Of a stretch of 64,000 nucleotides of DNA, positions 46,401-56,494 are shown piece by piece. Under the pieces are notes generated by a model, which saw only the letters and a program-made list of their open reading frames with translations, ran no database searches and was not told where the DNA came from. The position numbers and the translations under genes are program-made. The DNA comes from Pristionchus mayeri. Its lineage: Eukaryota > Nematoda > Chromadorea > Rhabditida > Neodiplogasteridae. The DNA lies in NCBI GenBank assembly GCA_036245805.1, contig BTRK01000006.1, positions 9,084,365 through 9,148,364 on the forward strand, given 5' to 3'. Numbering within the stretch: the first letter of the stretch is position 1; every line of letters begins with the position of its first letter.

Positions 46401-47514
46401 CAAACGATGATACAGATAGCCGTTTGCCGAACATTAGTAGCAAAACAATACAAAAACGAACCATGCCGGGTAGGTGTGGTATGGCAATGAGTACGCAAAC
46501 TAGCATTACTTGCCAAGGAGTAGGCGGTTTTCTGAATTAAAACTTCAATTATACATCGGAAATACAGGAAAACACCGTTTAAGAACGTAAAGTCGATAGC
46601 CAAACGAGGCAGCGATAACGTAAAGCGACTGAATGTAGCACGCTATTGCTACCACGAACAAACAATTACAGAAAAAATCGTTTTCCAGATTGAAGTTCCA
46701 GATTGATGTGCTTTCCCTGACACTGATGATGATGATGTGATGACACATTCAATTTGAGGCAATCACTCTGGTAAAAGTTTCCCAGTGGTATGCCTGCAGG
46801 GTACCAACTGGGAAATTCCACTGGGGTCCCACTGGGAACGTATGTTCAAGTCGCTATCCCAGTGGGATCCCTGTGGAATTTCACAGTAGGTACGATGCAG
46901 GCATACCACTGGGATACGTTTACCAGAGCAAGTCTCTATGAATATAATTTCTTGTAGGTAAGCGAGGTTGGATTGTATAAATTAGATAACTAACTAGAGA
47001 CAGTTACACAAGGGCCAAGGTAGACACAAGCAATGATGCTGCCCGCAGGAATCATTCTGAAATGCCGCATATGATTTAAACATTGAATTTCGGGTTAGCT
47101 TCTTGGAATATGGCCTTATCATTCCTCTCTGACCGTGAGAGTGAGAGCGTTCAATGATGAGACCATTCCCATGAAGCCATGAGCAATTGAATTACAGAAC
47201 CTCAAGTTGAGCAGCATCGTATTTAACGCTTCGATCGTATCCATCAGCACGCAATTCACAAGAAGCACCGCATAGGACCTTGTAAAATATTTCGTTATGA
47301 AGGTAAATGGGATAAATGTGCAGCCGCGTAGAGCAATTCGGCGGTTTACTACGGTGTGTCTGGTTATCGATTACCTCATGCAAGGAGGTGACCTGAATAA
47401 GATCGCCAGAAGCAGAACGATGTTGACGATGAGTGCTAGTGATGATGAGGTGGAAATGATAACGATGGAGATGATATCGTGTAGAGGGACGGGCGAGGGA
47501 AGACGGAGAAACAT
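43470..47514 (-). CDS. Srd-type seven-transmembrane chemoreceptor (class delta serpentine receptor), nine exons, intron 8 full of transposons
   Basis: Exons on the minus strand: 47514-47375, 47278-47201, 46722-46576, 46531-46462, 46339-46243, 45888-45788, 45738-45664, 45573-45494, 43570-43470; all but the last join in phase. In order: TM1 HDIISIVIISTSSSLALIVN with LLLAILFRSPPCMR; TM2 SYAVLLVNCVLMDTIEALN; TM3 ACYIQSLYVIAASFGYRLYV with LKR; TM4 WQVMLVCVLIAIPHLPGM; loop STHDPSEVRRAL and RPEYDLDEYAVEG; TM5 LATTLPNMPIVMLIWVLRRK; MSALTMKLHKALAK; TM6 LSLQSLLPMAYSIAIISFVL; TM7 VVPLMNPIITLYFVHPYRT. This order and the loop wording fit the Srd family (Pfam 7TM_GPCR_Srd), sensory-neuron ciliary receptors. 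Exon 8 ends in phase 2 but exon 9 needs phase 1, so the junction is broken or a microexon is missing. Intron 8 (1.9 kb) holds transposons; intron 2 holds a hairpin. Confidence 0.8.
43623..44621. mobile_element. TIR element inside intron 8 of the chemoreceptor gene
   Basis: The ends TGTGCGAGAGAATCGGACGA and TATGCGAGAGAATCAGACGA are inverted repeats of about 40 bp that continue through TCTGGCT.TGTGTGT. Its interior 43919-44340 has an inverted, diverged partner at 44940-45345. A hydrophobic open frame (44028-44474) is preserved in outline in both copies (VGLA...LLL.CV.SL), but stops interrupt the second. Confidence 0.75.
44657..44961. mobile_element. ~305-bp hairpin element
   Basis: GAATGACCGCGAGGGTAGGT and its complement ACCTACCCTCGCGGTCATTC end the element; the stem continues through TCGATCGCGCTAGGTCTCGT-like sequence. 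One arm of a relative is at 25120-25250. Confidence 0.8.
44940..45345. repeat. Inverted partial copy of the intron-8 TIR element
   Basis: The reverse complement matches 43917-44340 (GTAGCGGA.TTC, CCACTACTACAATATA, GGTTCCCTCGCTCA.CGTT, TTGTTGGACT). The element's own ends are missing. Confidence 0.7.
46069..46200. repeat. Imperfect inverted repeat in intron 5 of the chemoreceptor gene
   Basis: TGTAAACAGG(T/C)T..TT.TAAAC.TG appears in both orientations around a centre near 46130; probably a small MITE. Confidence 0.5.
46766..46928. mobile_element. 163-bp hairpin MITE in intron 2 of the chemoreceptor gene
   Basis: CTCTGGTAAA...CCCAGTGGTATGCCTGCA at the left has its complement at the right; CCCAGTGG/CCACTGGG is repeated several times inside. 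Confidence 0.8.
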
Positions 47515-48060
47515 TTCAAAATGTGAGTTTGAACGCTTGCAAACTAGTCAGGCACTGGTTTGCAATGTTCGAAACTTTAAGCAGTTGTGTACAGCAAATT
47601 ACCACTTATCTCCTTCTAACTATCCATTTTTACATTCATTACATGTCGATGTGAGACGATATGATCCACGATCATCGAACACTTTCTAACTTAGGTAGTT
47701 GATCATTAAAATTGCCCATTGAACAGTAATCGTCGAAATACGCTGTTAGCTGCACAGGAAAAAAAAGTGTTCTCTGTTCGAGTGTCAAGCTACTGCATCA
47801 AGTCATTTTGAAGAATGTATGCATAAAGTATAATATATAACTCAACTCATTGTAGAGTGTACTGAGTTGTCTTGCTGGTCGAGGATCGCAATAATTTTTC
47901 TCGCAATCCCTTCTCCATTCGAGTACAAATTCATTGTGAAAATTCTTCACAAACAACGTATTTTATTCAAATGAATCAATAAGAAATCATGTAATTCAAC
48001 TACATAATTTCGTGAAATTGTAAAATTTGCATCAAGAGTCCTTAGTCTTTTTGAGGAGTA
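47515..48060. other. Upstream region of the chemoreceptor gene / intergenic
   Basis: It separates the chemoreceptor start (47514) from the stop of the next minus-strand gene (48061). No promoter element is recognised; A/T-rich with no repeat boundary. Confidence 0.4.
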
Positions 48061-48457
48061 TTATTTGCCAAAAAGTTTGTTCGCCACCACGACCAGGCCG
48101 ATGGCGCCTGCAGTAACAGCGGAACACATGAGCAAATCCTTGGAAGGCTGTCCGAGAGGCAGTAAAGGTTCGAGAGGCCAGAGACGATAGCTGTGATAGT
48201 GAAGAGCGTTAAGCTCTGCCGCATCGTTGTTAATGTATCTGTAATTGACTGCTATTAAAAATGTTTCAAATTAATATATAAGTAGAAATGGATGACTGCA
48301 CATTTTTGAGTATCTTGAATAGCAGAAATTACCAAAATAATTTTCTACTACAAAGACAAATCCAGTGGAAATTTGAGAAAATGGCGAACAATCGAAATAA
48401 AAAAAACAATTTAATTATTGTAATTTCTCACTCGAACTCCAGGTCGGATACATCCTT
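48061..48457 (-). CDS. Terminal exons of an unknown single-pass membrane protein
   Basis: Exon 48457-48432 reads KDVSDLEF plus GA, donor GTGAGA. Exon 48238-48061, after acceptor CAATTACAG, reads YINNDAAELNALHYHSYRLW, then PLEPLLPLGQPSKDLLMCSA, then VTAGAIGLVVVANKLFGK and a stop. The phases agree across the 193-bp intron. A hydrophobic segment of about 19 residues (MCSAVTAGAIGLVVVANKLF) sits near the C-terminus, as in tail-anchored or small mitochondrial membrane proteins. The family is not recognised. The upstream exon edge coincides with the TTAAG end of the 583-bp repeat, so either the transposon end supplies the splice acceptor or the insertion cut the exon. A 5' exon could be the MSGNWNALMLVTVVVILDSE frame ending near 49104-49316. 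Confidence 0.5.
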
Positions 48458-48458
48458 C

Positions 48459-49042
48459 TTAAGAGACCGGATCGGTAAGATTGGACCTCCCCCCGGACCT
48501 GTTTCGTTAGCAATGAGATTCGGGCGCCCATGCTTTGTGCGTGTGTACCCCTTGGCCCCATGTACTACAAATGGTCACTGAATTCCTGATTCCTCCTGCG
48601 CACAGGATAAAAAATGGTCACAAATGTTAAAAATCGACATTTCATAATTTCTCAACCCGAAAAGGTGGAGTCAAAATCTATTTGTTGTTGTTCTAGACAT
48701 CACTAATAACCAAAATTTAACCATCCAAATCGAATCACACTCTATTGTTATGGTGGTTTCACATACAAAATTTTCACTTTTTCACACATACAGTTGAAAT
48801 ATTGAGAGACCCCCAGGTCTTACCATGCTTAAAATGTAGCCCATTGAATTCTGCATCGAATTTCGAAAAACCGATTTCAATTTCGTTTGTCCGTCATGAT
48901 CTCCCTAAGGTCCGAAACTTTACGTGTCACATTTGGCTGGTCACGATTTTTCGCATTTGTCATATATACCAACGTTTTTGTGTTTCTGTGGGTTTATTTA
49001 TACGTTTAAATAATAATGACGTCAAATGGAACCGAAAAGAAC
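48459..49042 (+). repeat. 583-bp dispersed repeat, copy 2
   Basis: Direct, nearly identical copy of 35561-36143, beginning TTAAGAGACCGGATCGGTAA. It lies against the exon of the unknown membrane protein. Confidence 0.9.
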
Positions 49043-49103
49043 CGTTTGATCAGAACTGTTTGATCAGGTGCTAGTTCACAGAGATGAATAATGAACCAAA
49101 CTT

Positions 49104-49316
49104 CTACAGCATGGTGATATACCCCGTCAATGCTCTTTCAAAATATACGCCAGATATGGTGCTAGGGTGAACGGAACCAAAGATATACTTCACGGAGTGT
49201 AAGGTTAGCCGCTGATTCGTAGCCAACTTGACCAACTCTTCTGAATCCAGAATTACAACAACAGTGACTAACATAAGTGCGTTCCAATTACCACTCATGG
49301 AGGTATAATTTATCAT
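49104..49316 (-). CDS. Possible signal-peptide exon, uncertain
   Basis: The minus-strand ATG frame reads MINYTSMSGNWNALMLVTVV, VILDSEELVKLATNQRLTLH and runs to a stop at 49104. The hydrophobic start resembles a signal peptide. A GTGAAG donor after LTLHS is in phase 0 with the exon at 48457 (KDVSDLEF), which would make it the first exon of that gene with the 583-bp repeat in the intron. This is inference only. Confidence 0.25.
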   Translation of the reverse strand: MINYTSMSGNWNALMLVTVVVILDSEELVKLATNQRLTLHSVKYIFGSVHPSTISGVYFERALTGYITML

Positions 49317-50189
49317 TAAACAAGTGAGAGAAAGAACACTCCACTTGTGGGAAATTTGAATTTTTATTAATTCAATTCGCGCACAATTTTACCAAAATAT
49401 GCAAGTTTAGGTGTTTCGAATTAAAGATTGTCATTCAAAAGCTATTTATTTCCAAACTTATCCCAAGTAGATACTAGTAAGGGAAGGGTTTATGGTTAGG
49501 ATGGACACAACAAATCAGATATTGAACATGTGTGCGAGGTAGGAATATGAACAAAGTGCCGATTTCATTAGTTTAATTTACATACCATCGTTCTGAATGG
49601 AGCCACTTATCTCAACAGAACCCAATCTACCCCAAACTTTGTCTGCATACTGACCACTTTGGGTGAACTATATTCCACCACTATTTGGATCTGGATATCT
49701 ATTGAGAAGAAAATTCGGCTTGCGAAAGTTTTCGCGACCGTCACCAACCATCCACATTATACAAACTCGTCTACATTTCTAGAACGATTTTCGTTTGTCA
49801 TTATCCGTGAGTGGTTCAAAATTATGCACATATGTAGTACTTTACGCAACTCACACAAAATCGGCATAATTTATCCTTTTCAAGAAGAGCTGATGCGTGA
49901 AAATGATTTGTAATCCTTATCTCAGTACAACTTTGTCTGACTAATGTGCCTCCTCAACTGCCTTGACAGGACTGAAGTAAAGCGCGTAAGAAAGAGTACG
50001 AAGGCCCTCACTGATGATGAATAACGAAATTGAGATTAAATTAATTCGAAGAATTTCTGAGGTTAAAATGCATAAGAGATTGGACGCGACAAAACTTATG
50101 TTACAACCTGATAAATTGATGTGATGTGAAATTGATGTGAAAGCTATTAATGAAACGTAGTAGTGCACAATCATAACATACACTCAAAA
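49317..50189. other. A/T-rich spacer with a solo mariner-like terminus at 50088-50113
   Basis: GCGACAAAACTTATGTTACA followed by ACCTGA and TA is the inverted partner of the end at 35381-35406. Hydrophobic open frames on both strands have no splice support. Confidence 0.45.
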
Positions 50190-50290
50190 TTGTTGGGGTT
50201 GGCTATACGGAGCAGAATTTCGATATGGCAATACACAAGGGGGGAATGCGATATCGCAATTCTGCCCCGAATAGCCAACGCTAACAAAAA
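50190..50290. mobile_element. ~100-bp hairpin MITE
   Basis: GTTGG.GTTGGCTAT.CGG.GCAGAATT...GATAT and its complement form one stem. Confidence 0.75.
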
Positions 50291-50430
50291 AGTTATTTTC
50301 TCATAGTAAAATGGAACGAACAGCATATCCCATAGGTACAGTTTGTAAATAAATAATGTAGTACATTGTCATCGCCTGCGCATATTGTTTTTATTTTTTC
50401 CCTCTGCGAATGACCTAAAATCAGATTCCA

Positions 50431-50631
50431 CCTAGGTGAATGGTAGTTAAGCCAACAGCGAAACATAGTAGTTCCTAGACATTTCGAGCACTACCAATAC
50501 TCTGATATTTGTACGATTGAAATGTGTTAGTTCCTTATTTCCTTCGGAGTTTGATCTAAAACATTCTTTCTTGAAACATAGCGATAACCGTCCTTATTGA
50601 GATAGCGAAAAATTTCGAGGAAGAACATTCG
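50431..50631 (+). repeat. Dispersed repeat, diverged copy of 18815-18920
   Basis: CCTAGGTGAATGGTAGTT, GTTCCTAGAC and GAACATTCGT are shared in order. The TTAA element at 50632 was inserted at the end of this block. Confidence 0.5.
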
Positions 50632-51561
50632 TTAAGAGACCGGCTCGGTTACGGCCGGACATCGACCTCTTCGATTTCGATCAGAATTTTTTTATGGATG
50701 CCCCCATGTGTCCTCATCATGAAATGGGGTACCATATGACTCATGGTCTTGAAACATAGAAATGGCGAGATAGCAAAGTTTACGAATTCAAAATTCGTAA
50801 AAAATCAAAGGCGATCTGTAGGCCCGAGGTTAGTGTGGTTTAATAACACACTATCCAATACAACAAAAACGCGTTATAATTTGGTCCTGCAATCCAATCG
50901 CAAACTGATTTTTCAATGTTGAAATATTATTTTTTTAATTATTTTAAATTTTAAGACAAAAAAGCGCTACCCGCCGAATAGACTACTTTGTAGATCTTGA
51001 AATTCTGCATCGAATAAAAATATTTCGAAAAAAATCGGGATAGCCATGTTTTGAGATAATCAGACCCGAATATAAACTTTCGAAAAAACTTCTCCCGATT
51101 ACCCTCGACTTTATACTCATTTTGTAGAGCTCGTCAAACTAAACACTTTCCTCTTTGCCGTTTTTCACTAACTTTTTATTCTAGCGACTTATGACAGCTC
51201 ATTTTTCACAATTTTTCAAAAATTCTTGAAAAAGAGCTGTTCGAGCTCTTATAAGTCGCTAAAATAAGAAGTTAGTGAAAAACGGCAAACATGAAAAGTG
51301 TTCAGTTTGATGAGCTCTACAAAATGAGTATAAAGTCGATGGAAATCGTGAGAAGTTTTTTTCGAAAGTTTATTTTCAGGTTTGATTATCTCAAAACACT
51401 AACTTTGCTAACCCGTCATTTCTATGTTTCAAGACCATATGGTCATATGGTACCCCATTTCATGATGAGGACCCATGGGGGTATCCAGAAAAAAATTTTG
51501 ATCGAAATCGAAGATGTCGATGTCCGGCCTGTCCTGGAGTCTTACCGAGCCGGTCTCTTAA
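50632..51561. mobile_element. TTAA-flanked foldback element, ~930 bp
   Basis: It begins TTAAGAGACCGGCTCGGT and ends ACCGAGCCGGTCTCTTAA, so the TTAA at each end fits a piggyBac-type target duplication. Outer arms 50632-50790 and 51405-51561 and an inner stem around 51210 (GAGCTCTTATAAGTCGCT and complement) are inverted repeats. There is no transposase. Confidence 0.85.
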
Positions 51562-52328
51562 CCTGGTAAGGCTCCTCGTAATCCCGTGGCGTCTTCCCGG
51601 TGTCTGTTCTTTGATCTGAGATATCTGATCTCTGTCATCCATTTCCAAATCCCTAGGAGAAATTACATCCACTTCATCGATAGATTTGGTATTTTCTATA
51701 CTTTGTGCGCACAACAGCACGTGCAAAACTTGTTTCACATTTCGAACGTTTTGTGATTCATGTTGCAAGAGTAGCTTATGAGGACGAACTAACCATTAAA
51801 GCTCGATGATCTCACGGAGAGTCACACAAAAATAATAACACTTTATTTTGATCGTTTCAGATTCCATTCCTTGTTAGTCGTCGCGAGCGGTCCCTCTCCC
51901 ATTTCTCTCAGATTTGGAATGGTTTCCCCTAATACCCCTCGCTTCCGCCTTCGACTCATCAAGAAAGGAACCCCCATCCAAGCCGCAGTGGTCACCGTGT
52001 GATGGGTATGACCTACTATGATGTTTGGTTCTTCATAATCTAGGCTCGATCATCTCGTTGAAAGATTGATCATCGAGCCTGGAGGATTCGAGCAGAGACG
52101 ATTCTAGAACACGCAAGGCTTTGTTTACGGCCTATAGTGAGATTCTACCTATGCAATGCAATCCAATATCCTCTCGCAAGCACACCGCAAATGGCCATCT
52201 TGAAACGAGAAGAACGACCTTTTTTTTGACCCCACATCTTGATCTGCGCCCAGAAAGCGACAACAGATAAATATTGTATTGTATTGTATTGATCGTTTCG
52301 TGAGTCTCATTGTCGTGGTCATGGATAG
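51562..52328. other. Spacer; hairpin at 52043-52082; (ATTGT)n at 52272-52290
   Basis: AGGCTCGATCATCTCG...GATGATCATCGAGCCT-like sequence forms a short stem. A minus-strand frame at 51560-51780 (ISPRDLEMDDRDQISQIKEQ) reads like protein but has no splice-supported context, so it is not called. Confidence 0.35.
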
Positions 52329-52330
52329 TA

Positions 52331-52690
52331 GGGTTGTCTATTCTAAATGCGAAACTCATATTTTTCATTCATCAATTTAATCATTTCGCAATGCGGTCGA
52401 ACATCTCCCAATTCGAATGCGAAAACGTGCATTTCGCAATCTTTCGCAATTTCGCAATCAATTTACATTCATTCCCCCTTCTCTCCCCTCGGCGGGTTGA
52501 AGAGTTCCTTCAGTTTATCACGAGTGATGAGTTATGTTTCATGTGTCAAATATAGTTTATATTTTCGCAATCGCTTCGCAAAAATTGCGAAGTAATTGCG
52601 AAAAATAGACCGGCTCGCGCCAATTGCGAAAAGGGAAATGGGAATGCAAATCAATGCGGAATTGCGAAGTGAATTTCGGATAGACAACTC
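52331..52690. mobile_element. MITE built from iterated TTCGCAA words, TA target
   Basis: The ends GGGTTGTCTATTC and GATAGACAACTC are inverted; TA flanks at 52329-52330 and 52691-52692. The interior carries more than ten copies of TTCGCAA(T)/(A)TTGCGAA in both orientations. Confidence 0.8.
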
Positions 52691-52904
52691 TAATGGATAG
52701 TGGTTGTTCTGGAAGGTTTATGAGGCCAAGAATATAAACAACAAAATTGAAAACCATCATGGCAAATACAAATGTGTCAAGGAGAGAAGCTACAATAGAC
52801 CGGCTCGTGTCTCTCGTAACTCTCTCGTAGGCTCGTAACTCCCGTTGAATCCCGATTGCCGGAGCAATGGGGAAGCCACGCCTACTGATCAATGATCCGA
52901 GATA

Positions 52905-53227
52905 GGGTTGGTAATTTATTGCTGAAAAAACCGCTCGATCGCTCGCGTTCGGACACAAATGAGTCGGAATGAAGAATGACCTGTCACTTCGGACACAATT
53001 GTGTACGAACGATGAAAACAATCAATGTTTGGGACACACTGTGTCCGAAACATATTGAAGAAAATCAAAAGAAGGCAACAAATAAAGATTTTGCTATATG
53101 TTTCAGATATTTCGTACAAAGTTGTGTTTGAGACACAACTGTGTCTGAACTTATGAGGCACAGATGTGTCTGAGACACATTTGTGTCTGAAAATTGGGAC
53201 ACACGTTTGGACACAAATTGCCAACCC
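52905..53227. mobile_element. MITE built from iterated GACACA.NTGTGTC palindromes, TA target
   Basis: The ends GGGTTGGTAATTT and AAATTGCCAACCC are inverted; TA flanks at 52903-52904 and 53228-53229. The interior repeats the near-palindrome GACACAA.TGTGTC(C/T)GA about eight times. Long minus-strand frames across it are translations of the repeats. Confidence 0.8.
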
Positions 53228-53494
53228 TAGGCTATGAGTCACGGGATTGGGGATACGGGATAATGTGGAGAGAGCAGATACCAAGGATCGTCGATACTTG
53301 ACATCAATATTACACCGGATTTTGCTTGAAAATTGTTCGTTTGTGAGCTGAATCGAGCCAGGTGCATTGGTGATATTTCCATGCAAGAAATTGGCATACC
53401 CTAGTTGGAATCGTGCTCATGAAGAAGGTTGGAAGCACGAAACTGCCGCGACGTGAGACATTTTCATTGTCCTCACTCACCACCCTCGTGTATG

Positions 53495-53557
53495 TACTTG
53501 CTGATGTGAGTGCACGGCGACCCCAACACAGACTTGCTAGTGCGATTACAGATGATG
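53495..53557 (+). pseudogene. Degraded copy of the penultimate par-1 exon
   Basis: It matches 510-572 at about four of five bases, including GTGCACGGCGACCCCAACAC and the same donor GTACGGTAGC. The codons read YLLM, stop, [16 protein letters not shown] against [20 protein letters not shown] in the real gene. TGC to TGA creates a stop and the WEME end is mutated. No copy of the last exon follows. Confidence 0.85.
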
Positions 53558-53639
53558 GTACGGTAGCGAGCTACGGTAGGAATACGGTAGCGTGTGGTAT
53601 ACGGCAGTTATAAATCGGCTAGGTTTACTGTTCCGGTAA

Positions 53640-53775
53640 ATAGTTAAATTTTTATTAATTGGAGTGCAAAAAAAATCACACTATGAGTTGAGCTGAAGCT
53701 GTTGAAGAACTTTTGAAGGGCTAAATGTCCGTGATGTTAGATTTGATAATGAACACTTGAAAACTCTTAATTATT
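53640..53775 (+). pseudogene. Diverged 'EVVKREIT' exon copy
   Basis: VEELLKG, stop, MSVMLDLIMNT, stop aligns with DDEVVKRECTAMVDLFLNV at 24361 and with 11955. It is decayed. Confidence 0.4.
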
Positions 53776-54475
53776 AGCCCGTAGTGCTATTTATGTCAAT
53801 TAAATGCTCGACTTGATCAGATAAACCATAGATAAAATTAATTTTCGTTGCAGTATTGTTGCCTCAGTACTTGCAATACCGCAAGCCTCTTCTCTGATTA
53901 GAACGCTGCCCTAGGTAGTGGCTACGGAAAGCGGAAGCGGCATGCCGCACACTGGCAGCCGATCCGGCACGATTGGCCTAACCTTTGGAGCTGCAGATAT
54001 GCATCAATTTATGGATTAAACTGAAAATAGTTACGATTCCCAGCAGTTTCGGTGCTGCATAAGTTCTCGATATTTTCTTGGTCTCGAAGTTGAGCGATGA
54101 CAATGTCGTAGCTCAAAGAAAATACACCCACTTTATCTACCTTTTCTTCGCCTAAAAATCGGATCGCGAATTAGCCATTTAGTGACCATTTAGTGAGTGA
54201 TTAAATGTTCATACAGGTTCGTATTTCCCTTTTGAATTGTCATTCCGGATCTGTTTACGCATTATTACGGTACATGTGTAAAGGTGAACCTCAAACGACC
54301 CTCAAAGTTTTTTGTGCTGACCTGGCTTGATATCACTAATCGATCGATTAAGCTGCCATTGATTTTGCTTTTTCAATTTATCTAGAAATGTCGATATGTT
54401 TAACTTCATCCCGTTTCGGATCAATAAAGGGAAAATCGATCATCATCATCATTGCACCGTTCGGATTCTTCTCAG

Positions 54476-54566
54476 GGAGGAGGAGGAGGAAGTGAGGAGG
54501 TGAAGCTGAGATATCTCCTATTCACGTGGAGCATGAAGACGACGAGCAGTCTGAGGAGATGATTAG
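54476..54566 (+). pseudogene. Degraded copy of the par-1 KA1 exon (FTWSMKTTSS)
   Basis: Acceptor TTCTTCTCAG, then GGGGGSEEVKLRYLLFTWSM and KTTSS, then an indel that shifts the frame before GAGGAGATGATTAG and donor GTACGG. FTWSMKTTSS is a signature of the start of the MARK KA1 domain. It lies 0.9 kb downstream of a copy of the exon that should follow it, so the order is inverted relative to the gene. Confidence 0.85.
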
Positions 54567-55470
54567 GTACGGTAGAATTATACGGTACGAATACTGTAGG
54601 AGTGTGGAGTTCGTTAGGAAATATTGTTGAGTAGGATGTGCAGAATTTTTTTTATTGAGGGTTATGAAAGAGGAACTGTAGAATGGAAATACGGCGTTGA
54701 GAAACGCAAAGCAAAAATTTCTACGCTCCCTAAAGTGATCGATGTTTCACTCAGAGCATAACCCTAGATGGCAATCGCCTCAGCAATCTGTAGGCCGTAT
54801 CCAAAACAACAACCCAATACTCAGCTCTCCCCCTGGCACGATGTATTCTGTAGCAACTGCAGCAGGGGGGCCGAGCCTCGTTCTCGGAATGACAACCATA
54901 TTTGGTGACGAAGTCTCCGTCGAAAGCTGTGAATGGTTAGAATAATTTCGAACAAAGTAAAAATAATGCATTCGATGTAACGTATGATGGAAGCAATGCT
55001 GATAATGAAGATGTTAAATGTGTATTTAGTTTGGAGTGATTTTGTTTTTGCACAAGATTTCGAGCGACTTGTCGTTGATCATTATTAAGAATCCATCCTG
55101 CAACACTACACCTGCTGTAGTATCTCGAATTCCTTATTTTTTCCAATTGGAGGGTTTTTTTCAGCCATCTGACGGCTATTTTCCTTGCTCAAAATCTATC
55201 ACCTCTAAGGAAAATGAATCTATAAAAATGGCGTTTGTACAGCAAGTTGCCTAAACCCTTTGCGCACAATTAAACCCTTTGCGTCCAAATTGTGGCTTTC
55301 AGTTTTCCGATTTCGATCTTACTCTGGACCAGCGCACATACCGAGAAAAATACTGATATTTTCACCGCCCACTTTTATTCTTTTTCCCAGAATGAAAGGG
55401 ATGGGCCTGCCACGCAAATGAGCTCCCCGCCCCTTTCATATTATGTGTGATTGATATTGGTTGAAATATA
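54567..55470. other. Spacer with an unassigned GC-richer open frame (54742-54945)
   Basis: The plus-strand frame MFHSEHNPRWQSPQQSVGRI ... ESCEWLE has an ATG and balanced composition, but the opposite strand is equally open. There are no splice sites or family. The rest is A/T-rich. Confidence 0.3.
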
Positions 55471-56494
55471 TGACTGCGGTCGCGTAAGAATCGAGCAATG
55501 ACCTCAATGACCTGGCACATCGATTTTTCGAAAATTTGTGGAAAGGGGTTCTCGAGGGTGCTGATCATCGTGTCAACTTAATTTTGCTCCAACTCGATCG
55601 ATAGAGCCAGACTGCACGTAGGCTGCATATACCTTCATGTCCATAACTCAACAACCGATTGAGGAATCAAACTCAAATTTTTATAGAAGTAAAATAAGAC
55701 ACCTACGACTCAGTTAACACTAAATTAACATATTTTGTTTAATGTTAACATTTGAAAAAATCGGTTCTCGAATATAAGACAGAAACCAAACACGTGAACT
55801 ATACAGGGAGATGCACCTTATGTCGAGGATCATTTTTCGTATGCAGGGTAAGAGGTTTGAGTTCGCGTTTTTATGTTACATGTATTTTTCTACGTTATTT
55901 ATGGACATTGCACAGAGATCTCTGTACAAAGAGAGGCGAATGAGGATATGTTTCACTCTGATCTATACTTCAGATCCAATTATTGCCAGGCGAGGGACGT
56001 GGAGAGTATATTTGACAGTGAAACATATCCTCATTCGTCACTCTTTGTGCAGAGAGCGCTGTGGAATGTCCATAAATGACGTAGAAAAATACATGTAACA
56101 TAAAAACGCGGAACTCAAACCTCTTACCCTGCATACGAAAAATGATCCTCGACACAAGGTGTATATCCCTGTATAGTTCACGTTTTTGGTTTCTGTCTTA
56201 TATTCGAGAACCGATTTTTTCAAATGCTAACATTAAACAAAATATGTTAATTTAGTGTTAACAGAGTCGTAGGTATTTTATTTTACCACTGTGAAAATTT
56301 CAAGTTGATTCCTCAATCGGGTGTTGAGCTATGTACGGAAAGGTAGATGCAGCCTACGTGCAGCCTGGCTCTATCGATCGAGTTGGAGCAAAATTAAGTT
56401 GACCACGATGATCAGCACCCTCGAGAACCCTTTCCACAAATTTTCGAAAAATCGATGTGACGGACATTGCTCGATTCTTACGCGACTGCCGTCA
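55471..56494. mobile_element. Foldback element, family 2, intact, ~1.0 kb
   Basis: The ends TGACTGCGGTCGCGTAAGAA and TGACGGCAGTCGCGTAAGAA are inverted; TA flanks at 55469-55470 and 56495-56496. The whole length folds: AAATCGGTTCTCGAATATAA and its complement at 55768 and 56195. The same GTAAGAATCGAGC end motif links it to family 1. Confidence 0.9.

Noticed and set aside
52557..53386. Two overlapping minus-strand frames of more than 150 codons
   Set aside because: Both run through the satellite-like MITE at 52905-53227; their repeated CV(S/P)N words are translations of the GACACA motif.
53413..53613. Plus-strand frame with STKLPRRE resembling the par-1 VCKLPRLS start
   Set aside because: The match is too short, lies upstream rather than downstream of the exon copy, and lacks an acceptor.
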